DNA from: Pseudoalteromonas piscicida
GTDB taxonomy: Bacteria > Pseudomonadota > Gammaproteobacteria > Enterobacterales > Alteromonadaceae
Length of the DNA stretch: 64,000 nt
Assembly: GCF_000238315.3 (NCBI RefSeq)
Contig: NZ_CP011925.1
Coordinates: forward strand, 1,116,001-1,180,000
Reading direction: 5' to 3'
The notes below the pieces were generated by a model. The model was given only the letters and a program-made list of their open reading frames with translations, did not search any database and was not told where the DNA came from. Below are positions 17,748 through 27,410 of the stretch, piece by piece. Each line of letters starts with the position of its first letter. Position 1 is the stretch's first letter. A program made the position numbers and the translations under genes.

Positions 17748-20700
17748 ATGAGTTTAGCCAAATGGTCAATTGAGAATAAGGTTATCAGTTGGATGTTTGC
17801 CTTGCTCCTGCTTATTGCTGGAGCGGTATCCTATTTGGGCTTAGGTCAACTAGAAGATCCTGAATTTACGCTAAAAAAAGCCATGGTCGTGACCATGTAT
17901 CCTGGTGCATCGCCACAACAAGTGGAAGAGGAAGTCACCTTCCCGATTGAAAATGCAATTCAGTCTCTGCCTTATGTTGATTATGTAACTTCGATTTCTT
18001 CTCCCGGTAAGTCGCAGATCACTGTTGAGATGAAGAGTAAGTACCGTAAGAAAGACTTACAACAGATCTGGGATGAGCTGCGCCGTAAAGTAAATGATCT
18101 CTCGCAGAAGCTACCGCCAGGTGTTAGGCCGCCAAGCGTTATCGACGATTTTGCTGATGTTTACGGTGAACTCTACGCGATAACTGGCGAAGGCTATTCG
18201 TATGATGAACTAAAAGATTACGTTGACTTTTTGAAGCGCGAATTAGTGCTAGTTGAAGGTGTGAGTAAGGTTACTGTTGCGGGTGAGCAGCAAGCGCAAG
18301 TGATCGTCGAAATATCAACACAAAAACTGTCACAACTAGGTATTGCGCCTAGCTACATTTTCTCGTTGTTACAAGCTCAAAATACGGTATCTAATGCGGG
18401 TAAAATACGAGTTGGAGACGAGTCTATTCGCCTACACCCTACTGGTGAGTTTACAGACGTTGCTGAGCTAGAGGGGTTACTTATCTCAAAGCCGGGCGCC
18501 AAAGAGCTTATTTATTTGGGTGACGTGGCAAAAGTGACACGCGAATATGCAGAAGTGCCGAATCATATTACACGTTTTGATCAAAAACGTGCACTGCTGG
18601 TTGGGGTTTCTTTTACCTCTGGTGTAAATGTTGTTGAGGTGGGTAAAGAAATTGAACATCACTTACAGCAACTAGAATATCAGCGCCCATACGGTATTAC
18701 GATCAACACGGTTTACAATCAACCAACAGAAGTAGAAACCTCGGTTGACGGTTTCATCGTTAGCCTTTTAGAGGCCGTTGCCATTGTAATTATCGTTCTG
18801 CTTATCTTTATGGGTGTAAAGAGTGGTATTTTAATCGGCGGTATTTTGCTTATTACTGTGCTAGGTACCTTTATCTTTATGAAGATATTCGCCATTGATT
18901 TACAGCGTATTTCATTAGGTGCTTTGATCATTGCTCTGGGGATGCTAGTCGATAATGCCATTGTAGTGACAGAAGGCATTTTGATTAACATTAAACGGGG
19001 TCAATCTAAAGTAAAAGCTGCTGTGAACATTGTTGAACAGACAAAATGGCCACTTCTTGGCGCAACCGTTATCGGGATCACCGCTTTCGCGCCGATTGGT
19101 TTAAGCTCAGATGCCAGTGGTGAATTTGCTGGTTCTTTATTTTGGGTGTTGTTAATTTCATTACTACTAAGCTGGGTAACGGCAATCACACTGACACCAT
19201 TTTTTGCCAATATGATGTTTAAAGGACCGAAGGAAAAGTCATCAGATACCAGCGAAGAAGACGACCCCTATAAAGGTGTGATCTTCACTGTGTATAAATC
19301 CATGCTTACCTTCTGCCTTAAAAATCGCGCTATTACCATTATTTCTATGGTACTGCTATTAGTGGCTGCAGTTGTTGGCTTTAAATCAGTTAAGCAGTCC
19401 TTCTTCCCGGCTTCAAATACACCGATGTTCTATGTGGATTATTGGCATTATCAAGGTGCAGATATACGCAGCACGGCGCAAAATGTTGAGAAAATTGAAT
19501 CCTTTTTACTGGCCGATCCTATGGTTAACGAAGTAACGGCAACGATTGGTCAAGGTGCGCCTCGTTTTATGTTGACCTATTCGCCGGAAAAACAATATGA
19601 CGCTTATGGTCAGTTAATTGTACGTGTAAAAGACCGAGAAGCTGTAGTGGCTATGATTGCTAAGCTTCGCGATTATGAGCTTGAAAATGAGCTAGACGGA
19701 CGTCTCAAAATAAAGCGCATGGAAATTGGTCCTTCAACCGACGCAAAAATTGAGGCTAGGTTCTCGGGACCAGATCCTGTTGTGTTACGCCAACTAGCTG
19801 AAGAAGCCAAAGGTATTATCAGCCAGGACGATAAAGCGTTTAATATTCGTGATAACTGGCGACAAAGAACCAAGTTGATCCGCCCACAATTTAATGAATT
19901 GAAGGCGCGTCGTTTGGGGATCAGTAAATCTGACTTAGATCAGTTGCTACTTACTTCGGTGTCAGGTAACAAGGTAGGGTTATATCGAGATGGTACGCAA
20001 CTGTTGCCTATCATTGCACGCTCTCCTGAGGAAGAGAGACTCAATGTTGAAAACCTTGGTGACTTACAAATATTCAGCCCTGTCCTTAGCGTTTACGTGC
20101 CAGTTTCACAAATCGTGGATGATTTTAGTGTCACTTGGGAAGATAGCCTGATCATGCGCCGCGACCGCAAACGTACCATCACGGTAATGGCTGATCATGA
20201 CGTGATAGGTGATGAAACCCCAGCGAAGTTATTTGCAAGAGTGAAGGCGGATATCGAAGCCATTGAACTACCCCAAGGGTACGAAATGCAATGGGGCGGC
20301 GAGTATGAGTCGTCAAGCAAAGCGAAGAAAGCTATTTTTGGCTCATTACCAATCGGTTATTTAGCGATGTTTATGATCACTGTATTACTCTTTAACTCGG
20401 TGAAAAAACCATTAGTGATCTGGTCTACCGTGCCGCTTGCTATTATTGGGGTAACGGCAGGCCTCGTATTACTACAAGCACCATTTAGCTTTATGGCACT
20501 ATTAGGCTTGCTCAGTTTATCCGGCATGTTGATTAAAAATGGTATTGTACTGATGGATCAAATAAATATCGAAATTGACTCTGGTAAGTCCCCTTACCAA
20601 GCGGTATTTGATTCTGGTGTAAGTCGTGTAAGGCCGGTGTCTATGGCTGCTATCACAACCATATTGGGTATGATCCCGCTATTATTTGACGTGTTCTTCC

Positions 20701-20813
20701 AATCCATGGCGGTCACCATAATGTTCGGTCTTGGTTTTGCGACCATACTGACGTTGATTGTATTACCTGTGTTACATTGCGTGTACTTTGGTATCGAACA
20801 ACCAAAAGACTAG
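17748..20813 (+). CDS. RND efflux permease (HAE1 family)
   Basis: A full-length 1,021-residue inner-membrane pump with twelve membrane segments and two large periplasmic loops. Segment 4 has GMLVDNAIVVTEGI: the first of the two AcrB Asp residues is kept and the second is Asn, as in many HAE1 pumps of the VexF/TriC type. Segment 10 has the Lys in GMLIKNGIVLMDQI. It exports hydrophobic compounds by proton exchange. AAAGAGG precedes the ATG. It forms a two-gene operon with the adaptor and is probably controlled by the divergent LysR gene. The substrate cannot be read from the sequence. Confidence 0.94.
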   Translation: MSLAKWSIENKVISWMFALLLLIAGAVSYLGLGQLEDPEFTLKKAMVVTMYPGASPQQVEEEVTFPIENAIQSLPYVDYVTSISSPGKSQITVEMKSKYRKKDLQQIWDELRRKVNDLSQKLPPGVRPPSVIDDFADVYGELYAITGEGYSYDELKDYVDFLKRELVLVEGVSKVTVAGEQQAQVIVEISTQKLSQLGIAPSYIFSLLQAQNTVSNAGKIRVGDESIRLHPTGEFTDVAELEGLLISKPGAKELIYLGDVAKVTREYAEVPNHITRFDQKRALLVGVSFTSGVNVVEVGKEIEHHLQQLEYQRPYGITINTVYNQPTEVETSVDGFIVSLLEAVAIVIIVLLIFMGVKSGILIGGILLITVLGTFIFMKIFAIDLQRISLGALIIALGMLVDNAIVVTEGILINIKRGQSKVKAAVNIVEQTKWPLLGATVIGITAFAPIGLSSDASGEFAGSLFWVLLISLLLSWVTAITLTPFFANMMFKGPKEKSSDTSEEDDPYKGVIFTVYKSMLTFCLKNRAITIISMVLLLVAAVVGFKSVKQSFFPASNTPMFYVDYWHYQGADIRSTAQNVEKIESFLLADPMVNEVTATIGQGAPRFMLTYSPEKQYDAYGQLIVRVKDREAVVAMIAKLRDYELENELDGRLKIKRMEIGPSTDAKIEARFSGPDPVVLRQLAEEAKGIISQDDKAFNIRDNWRQRTKLIRPQFNELKARRLGISKSDLDQLLLTSVSGNKVGLYRDGTQLLPIIARSPEEERLNVENLGDLQIFSPVLSVYVPVSQIVDDFSVTWEDSLIMRRDRKRTITVMADHDVIGDETPAKLFARVKADIEAIELPQGYEMQWGGEYESSSKAKKAIFGSLPIGYLAMFMITVLLFNSVKKPLVIWSTVPLAIIGVTAGLVLLQAPFSFMALLGLLSLSGMLIKNGIVLMDQINIEIDSGKSPYQAVFDSGVSRVRPVSMAAITTILGMIPLLFDVFFQSMAVTIMFGLGFATILTLIVLPVLHCVYFGIEQPKD

Positions 20814-20821
20814 TTTAGTAT

Positions 20822-20847
20822 CATCCACCTTCTTAAGAAGGTGGATG
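20822..20847. repeat. Perfect 26-base palindrome between convergent genes
   Basis: CATCCACCTTCTT at 20822-20834 is directly followed by its exact reverse complement at 20835-20847. It lies 8 bases after the permease stop and 52 bases before the end of rnd. It could be a terminator for the pump operon, although no T run follows at once. Confidence 0.6.
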
Positions 20848-20899
20848 TTACTATCGCTTTCGCTTTTTATCTTTCACCTTTTATTCGACAGGAGTGCTG

Positions 20900-22030
20900 C
20901 TACTGCCACCAACTATCTAACTTATCTCCAACAAGCTCAGCTCTCCAGCCTAAAGCAAGATCGGGTTTCATCAGTAATTGCTTTTCTTCCGGTGACTTTT
21001 TCCAAGACCAGCTGATCACCTGATTGATTTGTTTTTTCGAAGCAAACACATCAACCGGAATATCGTTAGTTTTGGCAACTTCGGCGATAACCTGCTTGAT
21101 ATCCTTGCATGCTGCTTTGTAACCTTTAAAGTCGATAAGTCTTCTCACGCGCTGTGGACAATCTTGTTCACTCACTTCTTTTGCTTTTTCTATACAGGCA
21201 AGAATTTCTTTACCAGAGCGATTGACTTCCATTGGTTCAACACCTGGAACATTGCGCAAACTGCCCAGTGAGCTTGGACGACGTTTGGCAATTTCTACCA
21301 TGTTATGTTCTTTAAGCACGAAGTTTAGCGCTAAGTTCTTTTTCTCTGCCTTGGCTCTGCGCCACGCTGCAAGTTCTTGTAGGGTAGCAAGATCTCTAGG
21401 CTTAAGTTGCCACACGTTTTTGACATCGAGATAAAGCACTTCATCTGGTTGACGGAAGCTTCTCTTTTGGGCTAGCAACTCACTCTCTTGAAGCACTATG
21501 TTAAATAGCTGCTTTTCATTTACTCGAGCTTGAATAGTCTCAAAACATGGTAGTAAATGATATACATCGGAGGCGGCGTAATCTAATTGGCTTTGAGTTA
21601 AAGGGCGGCGTAACCAATCTGTTCTGGATTCACTTTTGTCAATGTCCACGTCTCTAAGTTGCTTCACCATATTAGCAAAACCAATACAACTACCCTCACC
21701 TAACAACTGTAAAGCAAACTGGGTATCGAATATTGGTGATGGGATAAAACCTGCAAACTTTAGAAATACTTCGATATCTTCTGATGGAGAATGAAGTACT
21801 TTTAAAACACTAGTATCGGAAAATAATGTCCACAGCTCACTAAAATCTATATCGGCTAGTGGATCGATAAGGGCAAGGTGATTACCATCAAAGATCTGTA
21901 ACAGAGCAATTTCTGGGTATAGGGTGCGGCGACGCATGAATTCGGTGTCGACGGCGAGCACTTTGGCTTTCGAAATAGACAAGACAAATTCATCTAGTGC
22001 TGTTTGGCTTTCAATAACTTGATACTGCAC
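20900..22030 (-). CDS. rnd: Ribonuclease D
   Basis: RNase D trims the 3' end of tRNA precursors and other small RNAs. The DEDD-type exonuclease motifs are visible: LAVDTEFMRRRTLYP (Exo I), ALIDPLADIDF, FDTQFALQLLG (Exo II) and YAASDVYHLLPCF (Exo III), followed by HRDC domains. GTG at 22030 is chosen: GGAG lies 5 bases before it, and the product (MQYQVIES..., 376 residues) then aligns with the E. coli start and length (375). Upstream ATG codons at 22063 and 22042 would add 11 or 4 residues. It follows fadD, as in E. coli. Confidence 0.93.
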   Translation of the reverse strand: MQYQVIESQTALDEFVLSISKAKVLAVDTEFMRRRTLYPEIALLQIFDGNHLALIDPLADIDFSELWTLFSDTSVLKVLHSPSEDIEVFLKFAGFIPSPIFDTQFALQLLGEGSCIGFANMVKQLRDVDIDKSESRTDWLRRPLTQSQLDYAASDVYHLLPCFETIQARVNEKQLFNIVLQESELLAQKRSFRQPDEVLYLDVKNVWQLKPRDLATLQELAAWRRAKAEKKNLALNFVLKEHNMVEIAKRRPSSLGSLRNVPGVEPMEVNRSGKEILACIEKAKEVSEQDCPQRVRRLIDFKGYKAACKDIKQVIAEVAKTNDIPVDVFASKKQINQVISWSWKKSPEEKQLLMKPDLALGWRAELVGDKLDSWWQ

Positions 22031-22077
22031 TGTTACTCCCATGCAATTTACATAACTAGCCATATCATACTAGCTAT

Positions 22078-22100
22078 AAAAAAGCCGGCTAGTGCCGGCT
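22078..22100 (-). terminator. Terminator of fadD
   Basis: On the minus strand a 7-bp GC-rich stem (AGCCGGC with GCCGGCT, loop of 4) is followed by seven T. It lies 8 bases after the fadD stop and separates it from rnd. Confidence 0.9.
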
Positions 22101-22107
22101 CTATTTG

Positions 22108-23760
22108 TTATTCTTTTAACGCTCTACGCAGTATTTTACCAACGTTAGTCTTTGGCAGTTCATCTCTAAACTCAACTAGCTTTGGTACTTTATAGTTCGT
22201 TAGATTATCTCGGCAATGTGCAATTATATCTTTTTCTGTCAAAGATGGGTCTTTTTTAACAATAAAAACTTTAACTTGCTCACCACTAACCTCGTGTGGC
22301 ACGCCAACCGCCGCAACTTCTAACACGCCTTCGTGCATAGCAACGACTTCTTCGATTTCATTAGGGAAAACGTTAAAGCCGGACACTAAGATCATGTCTT
22401 TTTTACGATCAACGATGTAGAAGAAACCATCATCATCATAAGTAGCGATATCACCAGTTGCAAACCAGCCGTCTTTTAAGCATTCGGCGGTTGCGTCTGG
22501 ACGGTTATAGTAACCAGCCATCACCTGCGGGCCCTTAACACACAACTCACCGGGCTCACCTTTAGGTGTTTCATTGCCGTTGTCATCAACAATCTTAATG
22601 TCAGTGCTTGGTGCAGGTAAACCAATAGAACCGTTGTAGGCTTCAAGATCATGTGGGCAAATAGTAACTAGCGGCGCACATTCTGTAAGGCCATACCCTT
22701 CCATCAGCTTTGATTTTGTCACCTTTTGCCAGCGCTCAGCGACAGGGCGTTGTACGGCCATACCACCACCTAAAGACATTTTCAGGGTTGAAAAGTCTAG
22801 GTCGGCAAAACCTGGTGTGTTCAACAAGCCATTAAATAAGGTGTTAACACCAGTGATAGCGGTAAATGGCACCTTTGCCAGCTCTTTTACAAACGCAGGC
22901 ATGTCACGCGGGTTGGTGATCAAGATATTGTGACCACCGTACTTCATAAAGGTCAAACAGTTCGCTGTTAATGCAAAGATATGATAAAGCGGTAGCGCCG
23001 TGATAACGACCTCTTTTCCTTTATCTAATACTTTATCTAAACAGCCAGATACCTGCTCGAGGTTTGCTACCATGTTGCCATGAGTCAGCATCGCGCCTTT
23101 AGATACGCCAGTTGTACCGCCAGTGTACTGCAAGAAGGCAAGGTCACTTAGCGTCACATCAGGTTTACTGTATTTTGCAGGATCTGCTGCAATTACTTGT
23201 TTGAAAGGAATGGTATTTGGCAGGCTAAAGTCAGGCACCATTTTTTTGAAGTGCTTAACAACAAAGTTCACCAAGTGCTTTTTGAAGCCACCTAACATGT
23301 CACCAATTTCTGTCAGCACTACATGCTTCACACTGGTTTTTGGTAAGGCTTGCTCCAGTGTATGGGCAAAGTTTGCAAGAATAAAGATAGCTTTTGACTC
23401 GGAGTCATTTAGCTGATGCTCTAATTCGCGCACGGTGTATAGCGGATTAACGTTTACAACCGTACAGCCAGCACGTAGCACACCTAAAATAGTAACTGGA
23501 GTTTGCAACAAGTTTGGCATCATGACCGCTACTTTATCGCCACGGCCAAGTTTCAATTCATTTTGTATATAACTAGCAACTGCTTTGGTTTTTTCATCAA
23601 CTTGCTGATAAGTCAGCGTCTTACCCATATTGGTGTAGGCTGGATACTGAGCATAATCTGCAAAACTTTTTTCAAATAATTCAAGCAATGAGTTGTAATG
23701 CTCTGGGTCGATAGTTTCAGGCATACCTTCTGGGTAGCGCTTAAGCCAGATTTTTTCCAC
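22108..23760 (-). CDS. fadD: Long-chain fatty acid-CoA ligase
   Basis: FadD activates fatty acids to acyl-CoA at the inner membrane with ATP, the entry step to beta-oxidation. The 550-residue protein has the AMP-binding signature [27 protein letters not shown], the hinge-region [21 protein letters not shown] (shortened: [12 protein letters not shown]) and the C-terminal [14 protein letters not shown] with the catalytic Lys. The GTG at 23760 is chosen: AGGAG stands 7 bases before it and the protein then begins as E. coli FadD does (EKIWLKRYP). The E. coli order fadD-rnd is kept. Confidence 0.95.
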   Translation of the reverse strand: MEKIWLKRYPEGMPETIDPEHYNSLLELFEKSFADYAQYPAYTNMGKTLTYQQVDEKTKAVASYIQNELKLGRGDKVAVMMPNLLQTPVTILGVLRAGCTVVNVNPLYTVRELEHQLNDSESKAIFILANFAHTLEQALPKTSVKHVVLTEIGDMLGGFKKHLVNFVVKHFKKMVPDFSLPNTIPFKQVIAADPAKYSKPDVTLSDLAFLQYTGGTTGVSKGAMLTHGNMVANLEQVSGCLDKVLDKGKEVVITALPLYHIFALTANCLTFMKYGGHNILITNPRDMPAFVKELAKVPFTAITGVNTLFNGLLNTPGFADLDFSTLKMSLGGGMAVQRPVAERWQKVTKSKLMEGYGLTECAPLVTICPHDLEAYNGSIGLPAPSTDIKIVDDNGNETPKGEPGELCVKGPQVMAGYYNRPDATAECLKDGWFATGDIATYDDDGFFYIVDRKKDMILVSGFNVFPNEIEEVVAMHEGVLEVAAVGVPHEVSGEQVKVFIVKKDPSLTEKDIIAHCRDNLTNYKVPKLVEFRDELPKTNVGKILRRALKE

Positions 23761-23952
23761 TCTTAGCTCCTGTGTTCTCGTTATTTTTATATTCACCCTA
23801 AACCATAAACGATGTAAGGCACTTTAACAATTGAGCAAATACTCTAAAAACGCCATATTCCCACAATATCTGAGGATTTACAATCTAGATGCTGTTGAAA
23901 CGTGGGCTTTAGCGCTCTTTGTGAACTTTTCTTTCCATGATTAGTTTATTCT

Positions 23953-24825
23953 TTACGCTCCTTCAGTTGTAAACGATGTTTTGTCGCAGTTTTGGTGTGC
24001 CTCAATTAGCTTATAGCAAATTTCCGGGTTTTCCATATGGCAATGGTGGCCGCCAGGTATTTTCTCAAGCTTGAGTGAATCGAAACAGCCTTTAAATTGA
24101 CTATATTGTCTGACAATCATGTCATAGCCTTGTTCCGCTAACACCAATAAGGTTGGAATGGATATCCCATTAATCGCCGATTTTGCTTGAGAGATGGAAT
24201 ACCTAAATCCGGAGTGATGCTTTAGTCGGGGATCCAATCTAAGTTGCACACCATCAGGATGCGGCTGAGTATTTCTTGTCACAAGCAGCGCCGCTATTTC
24301 TAAAGAAACATCACTGATTTTACTACGCAGTTGCGCAAGTGTATTTATATCAGGATAAACCCGTGGTTCAGATTGTTTTAATTTATCTCGGGAATTAAAC
24401 GCATTAATGAGCTGGGTTTTGGTATCACTCTCTGAGGTACTCACGATCCCTATTCCCTCGATTAGTACCAACGATAAACAACGTGTTGGATAGCAGCTTG
24501 CAAACAAGTTAGCTATCATTGCCCCCATAGAATGGCCAACAATATGGCACGTTTTGATCTGTGCTAAATCTAAAAAGCACTTTAAGTCATAGACATAATC
24601 GATAAAGTAATAAAAGGCGTCGGCACTTTTCCAATCGGAGTGTCCATGACCTGCTAAGTCAAGTGCGATATGTGTGTACTGTGTATTGCAAAATGGCGCA
24701 AACGGTACAAAACTGTTGCTGTTGTCTTGCCAACCATGAAGGTAGATAACGGTTTGCTTTCCCTCTCCCCAGCTTTGGTAGGAGAATGGCCCGATTTTTT
24801 GTTCTTTTATCGCATATAGAGACAT
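23953..24825 (-). CDS. Alpha/beta-fold hydrolase
   Basis: This 290-residue protein has the alpha/beta hydrolase core: oxyanion-hole HGWQDNSNSF, DLAGHGHSDW, nucleophile elbow GHSMGAM (Ser near residue 99) and a C-terminal catalytic His in IPGGHHCHMENPE. It is soluble, without a signal. It lies upstream of fadD in the same direction, but a 190-base gap suggests a separate transcript. Esterase or thioesterase activity is possible; the substrate is unknown. Confidence 0.88.
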   Translation of the reverse strand: MSLYAIKEQKIGPFSYQSWGEGKQTVIYLHGWQDNSNSFVPFAPFCNTQYTHIALDLAGHGHSDWKSADAFYYFIDYVYDLKCFLDLAQIKTCHIVGHSMGAMIANLFASCYPTRCLSLVLIEGIGIVSTSESDTKTQLINAFNSRDKLKQSEPRVYPDINTLAQLRSKISDVSLEIAALLVTRNTQPHPDGVQLRLDPRLKHHSGFRYSISQAKSAINGISIPTLLVLAEQGYDMIVRQYSQFKGCFDSLKLEKIPGGHHCHMENPEICYKLIEAHQNCDKTSFTTEGA

Positions 24826-25013
24826 CGACGAATTCTTTTAGTGTTCATTGTACCATCATTGATTTATCATCTTACCGTGACATATTTGAACTTACTACTT
24901 TGATTTGTTGAAAATATTTTTATCGAACATCCATTCTATTAAGAATGTGTTTTAAATCGATCAAATAGTAGAGAATCACATACCTCTATCACAATAAGTA
25001 CACGGGAATAACA

Positions 25014-26306
25014 ATGAATTTCAAAACTAGCCTTTTGGCCTCATTTGTTGGATTAGTATTTGCGGCTCCGACATTGGCTGCTCCAAAAAACATTATTTAT
25101 ATGATTGGCGACGGCATGGGGCCGGCTTACACTACGGGCTACCGTTATTTTAAAGATGACCCTTCAACGAAAGTGGTTGACCCAACGGTTTTTGACTCTA
25201 TTTTGGTAGGTATGGCGCATACTTACCCAGACGACGACACGGTTGTAACAGACAGTGCTGCGGGCGCAACCGCCTTAAGTACAGGAACTAAAAGCTATAA
25301 TGGCGCAATTGCGGTAGATACCCATAAAGAACATTTGGAAACGATGCTTGAAGTGGCGAAAAGAAAAGGTAAAACAACCGCGCTTGTTGCGACATCGCAA
25401 ATCAACCACGCAACACCTGCAAGTTTCGCGTCTCATAATGAATCACGTCGTAACTATGACGACATTGCCAATGATTACATCGACAATAAAATCGCAGGAA
25501 AATTACCTGTAGATCTTATGCTTGGTGGGGGCACTAAATACTTCATTCGTGAAGATAGAAACCTAGTTAATGAATTTAAAGACGCAGGTTATCAATACGT
25601 CGATGCTTTATCTAAGCTTGATACGCTAAATAAAATTCCTGCGATGGGTCTGTTCGCAGAAGTAGGTCTGCCATTCGCAATTGATGAAGAGCCGCAGCGC
25701 CTAACTAAAATGACTAAAACGGCATTATCATTATTGGAAAACCAGAATGATAAAGGCTTCTTCTTAATGATTGAAGGTAGTCAGATTGACTGGTGTGGAC
25801 ATGCTAATGATATCGCTTGTGCTATGCATGAAATGGACGACTTTGTAGAGTCAATTAAGTTGGCAAAGGCTTTTGTCGATAACAACCCTGACACTATCTT
25901 GGTGATCACAGCAGATCACTCTACCGGTGGATTAACGCTTGGTGCGAATGGTCAGTATCGCTGGGAGCGTGATATTATCGCTAAAGTGAAAGGTTCAGCG
26001 GGCGAGATAGCAAAAGCACTCGCAAAGACAAAAGACGTTAAAGCAACATGGCAAGATCTCACAGGTCTCGAATATGACAGTGCGACTGAGCTAAAAGTAA
26101 AAGAAGCACTTTCACAAGGTCCGAAGGCGCTTAGTGTTGTCGTAAAAGAGGCAATTAGTGATGCATCTTTCACTGGTTGGACAACGGGTGGTCACACCGC
26201 TATCGATGTACAAGTGTTTGCCCATGGTAAAGGTAAAGAAGCGTTTATCGGCTCGCAAAACAATACTGCAATTGCTGATAAACTGATTGGATTTATAAAA
26301 AAGTAA
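25014..26306 (+). CDS. Alkaline phosphatase (PhoA family), secreted
   Basis: This 430-residue enzyme has a signal peptide cleaved near residue 22 (PTLA-APKN) and all family motifs: metal-binding MIGDGMG, the phosphorylated Ser81 in TDSAAGATALSTG, metal ligands in DWCGHANDIACAMHE, ITADHSTGG and the late His in TTGGHTAIDV. It releases phosphate from organic esters in the periplasm or outside. The 190 bases before it give no convincing Pho box. It is monocistronic with a terminator behind it. Confidence 0.93.
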   Translation: MNFKTSLLASFVGLVFAAPTLAAPKNIIYMIGDGMGPAYTTGYRYFKDDPSTKVVDPTVFDSILVGMAHTYPDDDTVVTDSAAGATALSTGTKSYNGAIAVDTHKEHLETMLEVAKRKGKTTALVATSQINHATPASFASHNESRRNYDDIANDYIDNKIAGKLPVDLMLGGGTKYFIREDRNLVNEFKDAGYQYVDALSKLDTLNKIPAMGLFAEVGLPFAIDEEPQRLTKMTKTALSLLENQNDKGFFLMIEGSQIDWCGHANDIACAMHEMDDFVESIKLAKAFVDNNPDTILVITADHSTGGLTLGANGQYRWERDIIAKVKGSAGEIAKALAKTKDVKATWQDLTGLEYDSATELKVKEALSQGPKALSVVVKEAISDASFTGWTTGGHTAIDVQVFAHGKGKEAFIGSQNNTAIADKLIGFIKK

Positions 26307-26330
26307 AAATCTTCATTTACTTTCAAAAAC

Positions 26331-26363
26331 AAAGAAGGTCAGCATTTGCGGACCTTCTTTTTC
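26331..26363. terminator. Terminator between alkaline phosphatase and the convergent small gene
   Basis: A 10-bp stem (AAAGAAGGTC with GACCTTCTTT) with a 10-base loop ends in TTTTTCT on the plus strand; the A-rich opposite side lets it act in both directions. Confidence 0.88.
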
Positions 26364-26382
26364 TCGAGTCTTGGAAGAGATA

Positions 26383-26679
26383 TTACGCGTAAACAGAAAC
26401 GCCAATCATACTTTTGATCTCATCTCGTCTTGCTTCGGTTGCAATTGCTTTGTATTCACTAATTGCTTGTCCAGTACGAAAGTTAGGGCGGTCGTAGATA
26501 GTAGAGCGTTGCTGAGATTGGAACTGCTCCACCAACGCAATGCCCTTTTCACTGGTTTTGATCTGAGCGGTATTGAGCTTAGCCGTATTTCCTGCTTCAA
26601 CAGTAGGATTCACTGCCTTTTTAGGCTGTGGCTTTACTTGATATGTACCTGCTTGTTGAATGATTGAATTTAGTTTCAC
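26383..26679 (-). CDS. Hypothetical protein
   Basis: This is a 98-residue soluble protein from a GTG start, with a weak GAG ribosome site. It is Gln-, Lys- and Thr-rich in the first half, likely disordered, with a helical second half (QAISEYKAIATEARRDEIKS). No domain is recognised. It lies 44 bases downstream of tsaB in the same direction and may be cotranscribed. Confidence 0.6.
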   Translation of the reverse strand: MKLNSIIQQAGTYQVKPQPKKAVNPTVEAGNTAKLNTAQIKTSEKGIALVEQFQSQQRSTIYDRPNFRTGQAISEYKAIATEARRDEIKSMIGVSVYA

Positions 26680-26723
26680 GGTTTAGCTCAATAAATACGA
26701 TATGCTTGTATAAAAATACGCCT

Positions 26724-27410
26724 TTATTCTCGACCTGGCAACTTTTTCCACGTCACAGTATCCCTCACATATTGTGGCTGGGCGTCAGCAGCATCCACAG
26801 ATAAGCCTTGTGTGAAACTATCGTCAGCTATAAACAGCATGTAATAAGCATCAGGTAACGTGATATTGTCAATGATTTCGCATTCAAGCTGTGTGGCAAG
26901 CTCTGAGAATGCTTGCCATCCTGTACCAACACCAGCCGCACCACTTGATGTAAAGTCGATATTTTCAGGTTTAATAACTGTTTCTTCGGTGCTTGGTTGA
27001 ATAACACCACTAGTTTCGCCGTTGTATTGGCATAAGTAGATCTCACCCATACGTGCATCTATTGCCGACACTACACTGGACTTGGCTGCTTCCATGTATG
27101 CCTGTTGCGCCATAGCCTGCAAAGTTGAAACACCAACCAACTTAAGACCTGAAGAATATGCTAAGCCTTGAGCAACCGCTGTACTTATTCTCACACCAGT
27201 AAAGCTGCCAGGACCACGTCCAAATACAATGCCATCAAGCTCACGAAGGCTGATATCGGCTTCGCGTAAAATACGTTCAACTAAGGGAAGTATCTTTTGG
27301 CTATGCTGCTGTGGGCAAACCTCGAAGTGGCGAATAAACTTGCCTTCATAGTGCAATGCAATACTGAGTGCTTCGGTGGAGGCGTCTATGGCCAACAGGT
27401 TATTTTTCAT
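26724..27410 (-). CDS. tsaB: tRNA threonylcarbamoyladenosine biosynthesis protein TsaB
   Basis: TsaB is the partner of TsaD and TsaE in making t6A37 in tRNAs that read ANN codons. The 228-residue protein starts with NLLAIDASTEALSIAL and contains FGRGPGSFTGVRIS, the family signature. The ATG at 27410 is preferred to the TTG at 27419, giving the usual start with few residues before LAIDAS. Its start overlaps the end of yoaA by 11 bases, which implies coupled translation; yoaA-tsaB order is also found in other gammaproteobacteria. Confidence 0.92.
   Translation of the reverse strand: MKNNLLAIDASTEALSIALHYEGKFIRHFEVCPQQHSQKILPLVERILREADISLRELDGIVFGRGPGSFTGVRISTAVAQGLAYSSGLKLVGVSTLQAMAQQAYMEAAKSSVVSAIDARMGEIYLCQYNGETSGVIQPSTEETVIKPENIDFTSSGAAGVGTGWQAFSELATQLECEIIDNITLPDAYYMLFIADDSFTQGLSVDAADAQPQYVRDTVTWKKLPGRE

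Noticed and set aside
24826..25013. Pho box before the alkaline phosphatase gene
   Set aside because: No pair of CTGTCAT-like repeats with 11-base period is visible on either strand.
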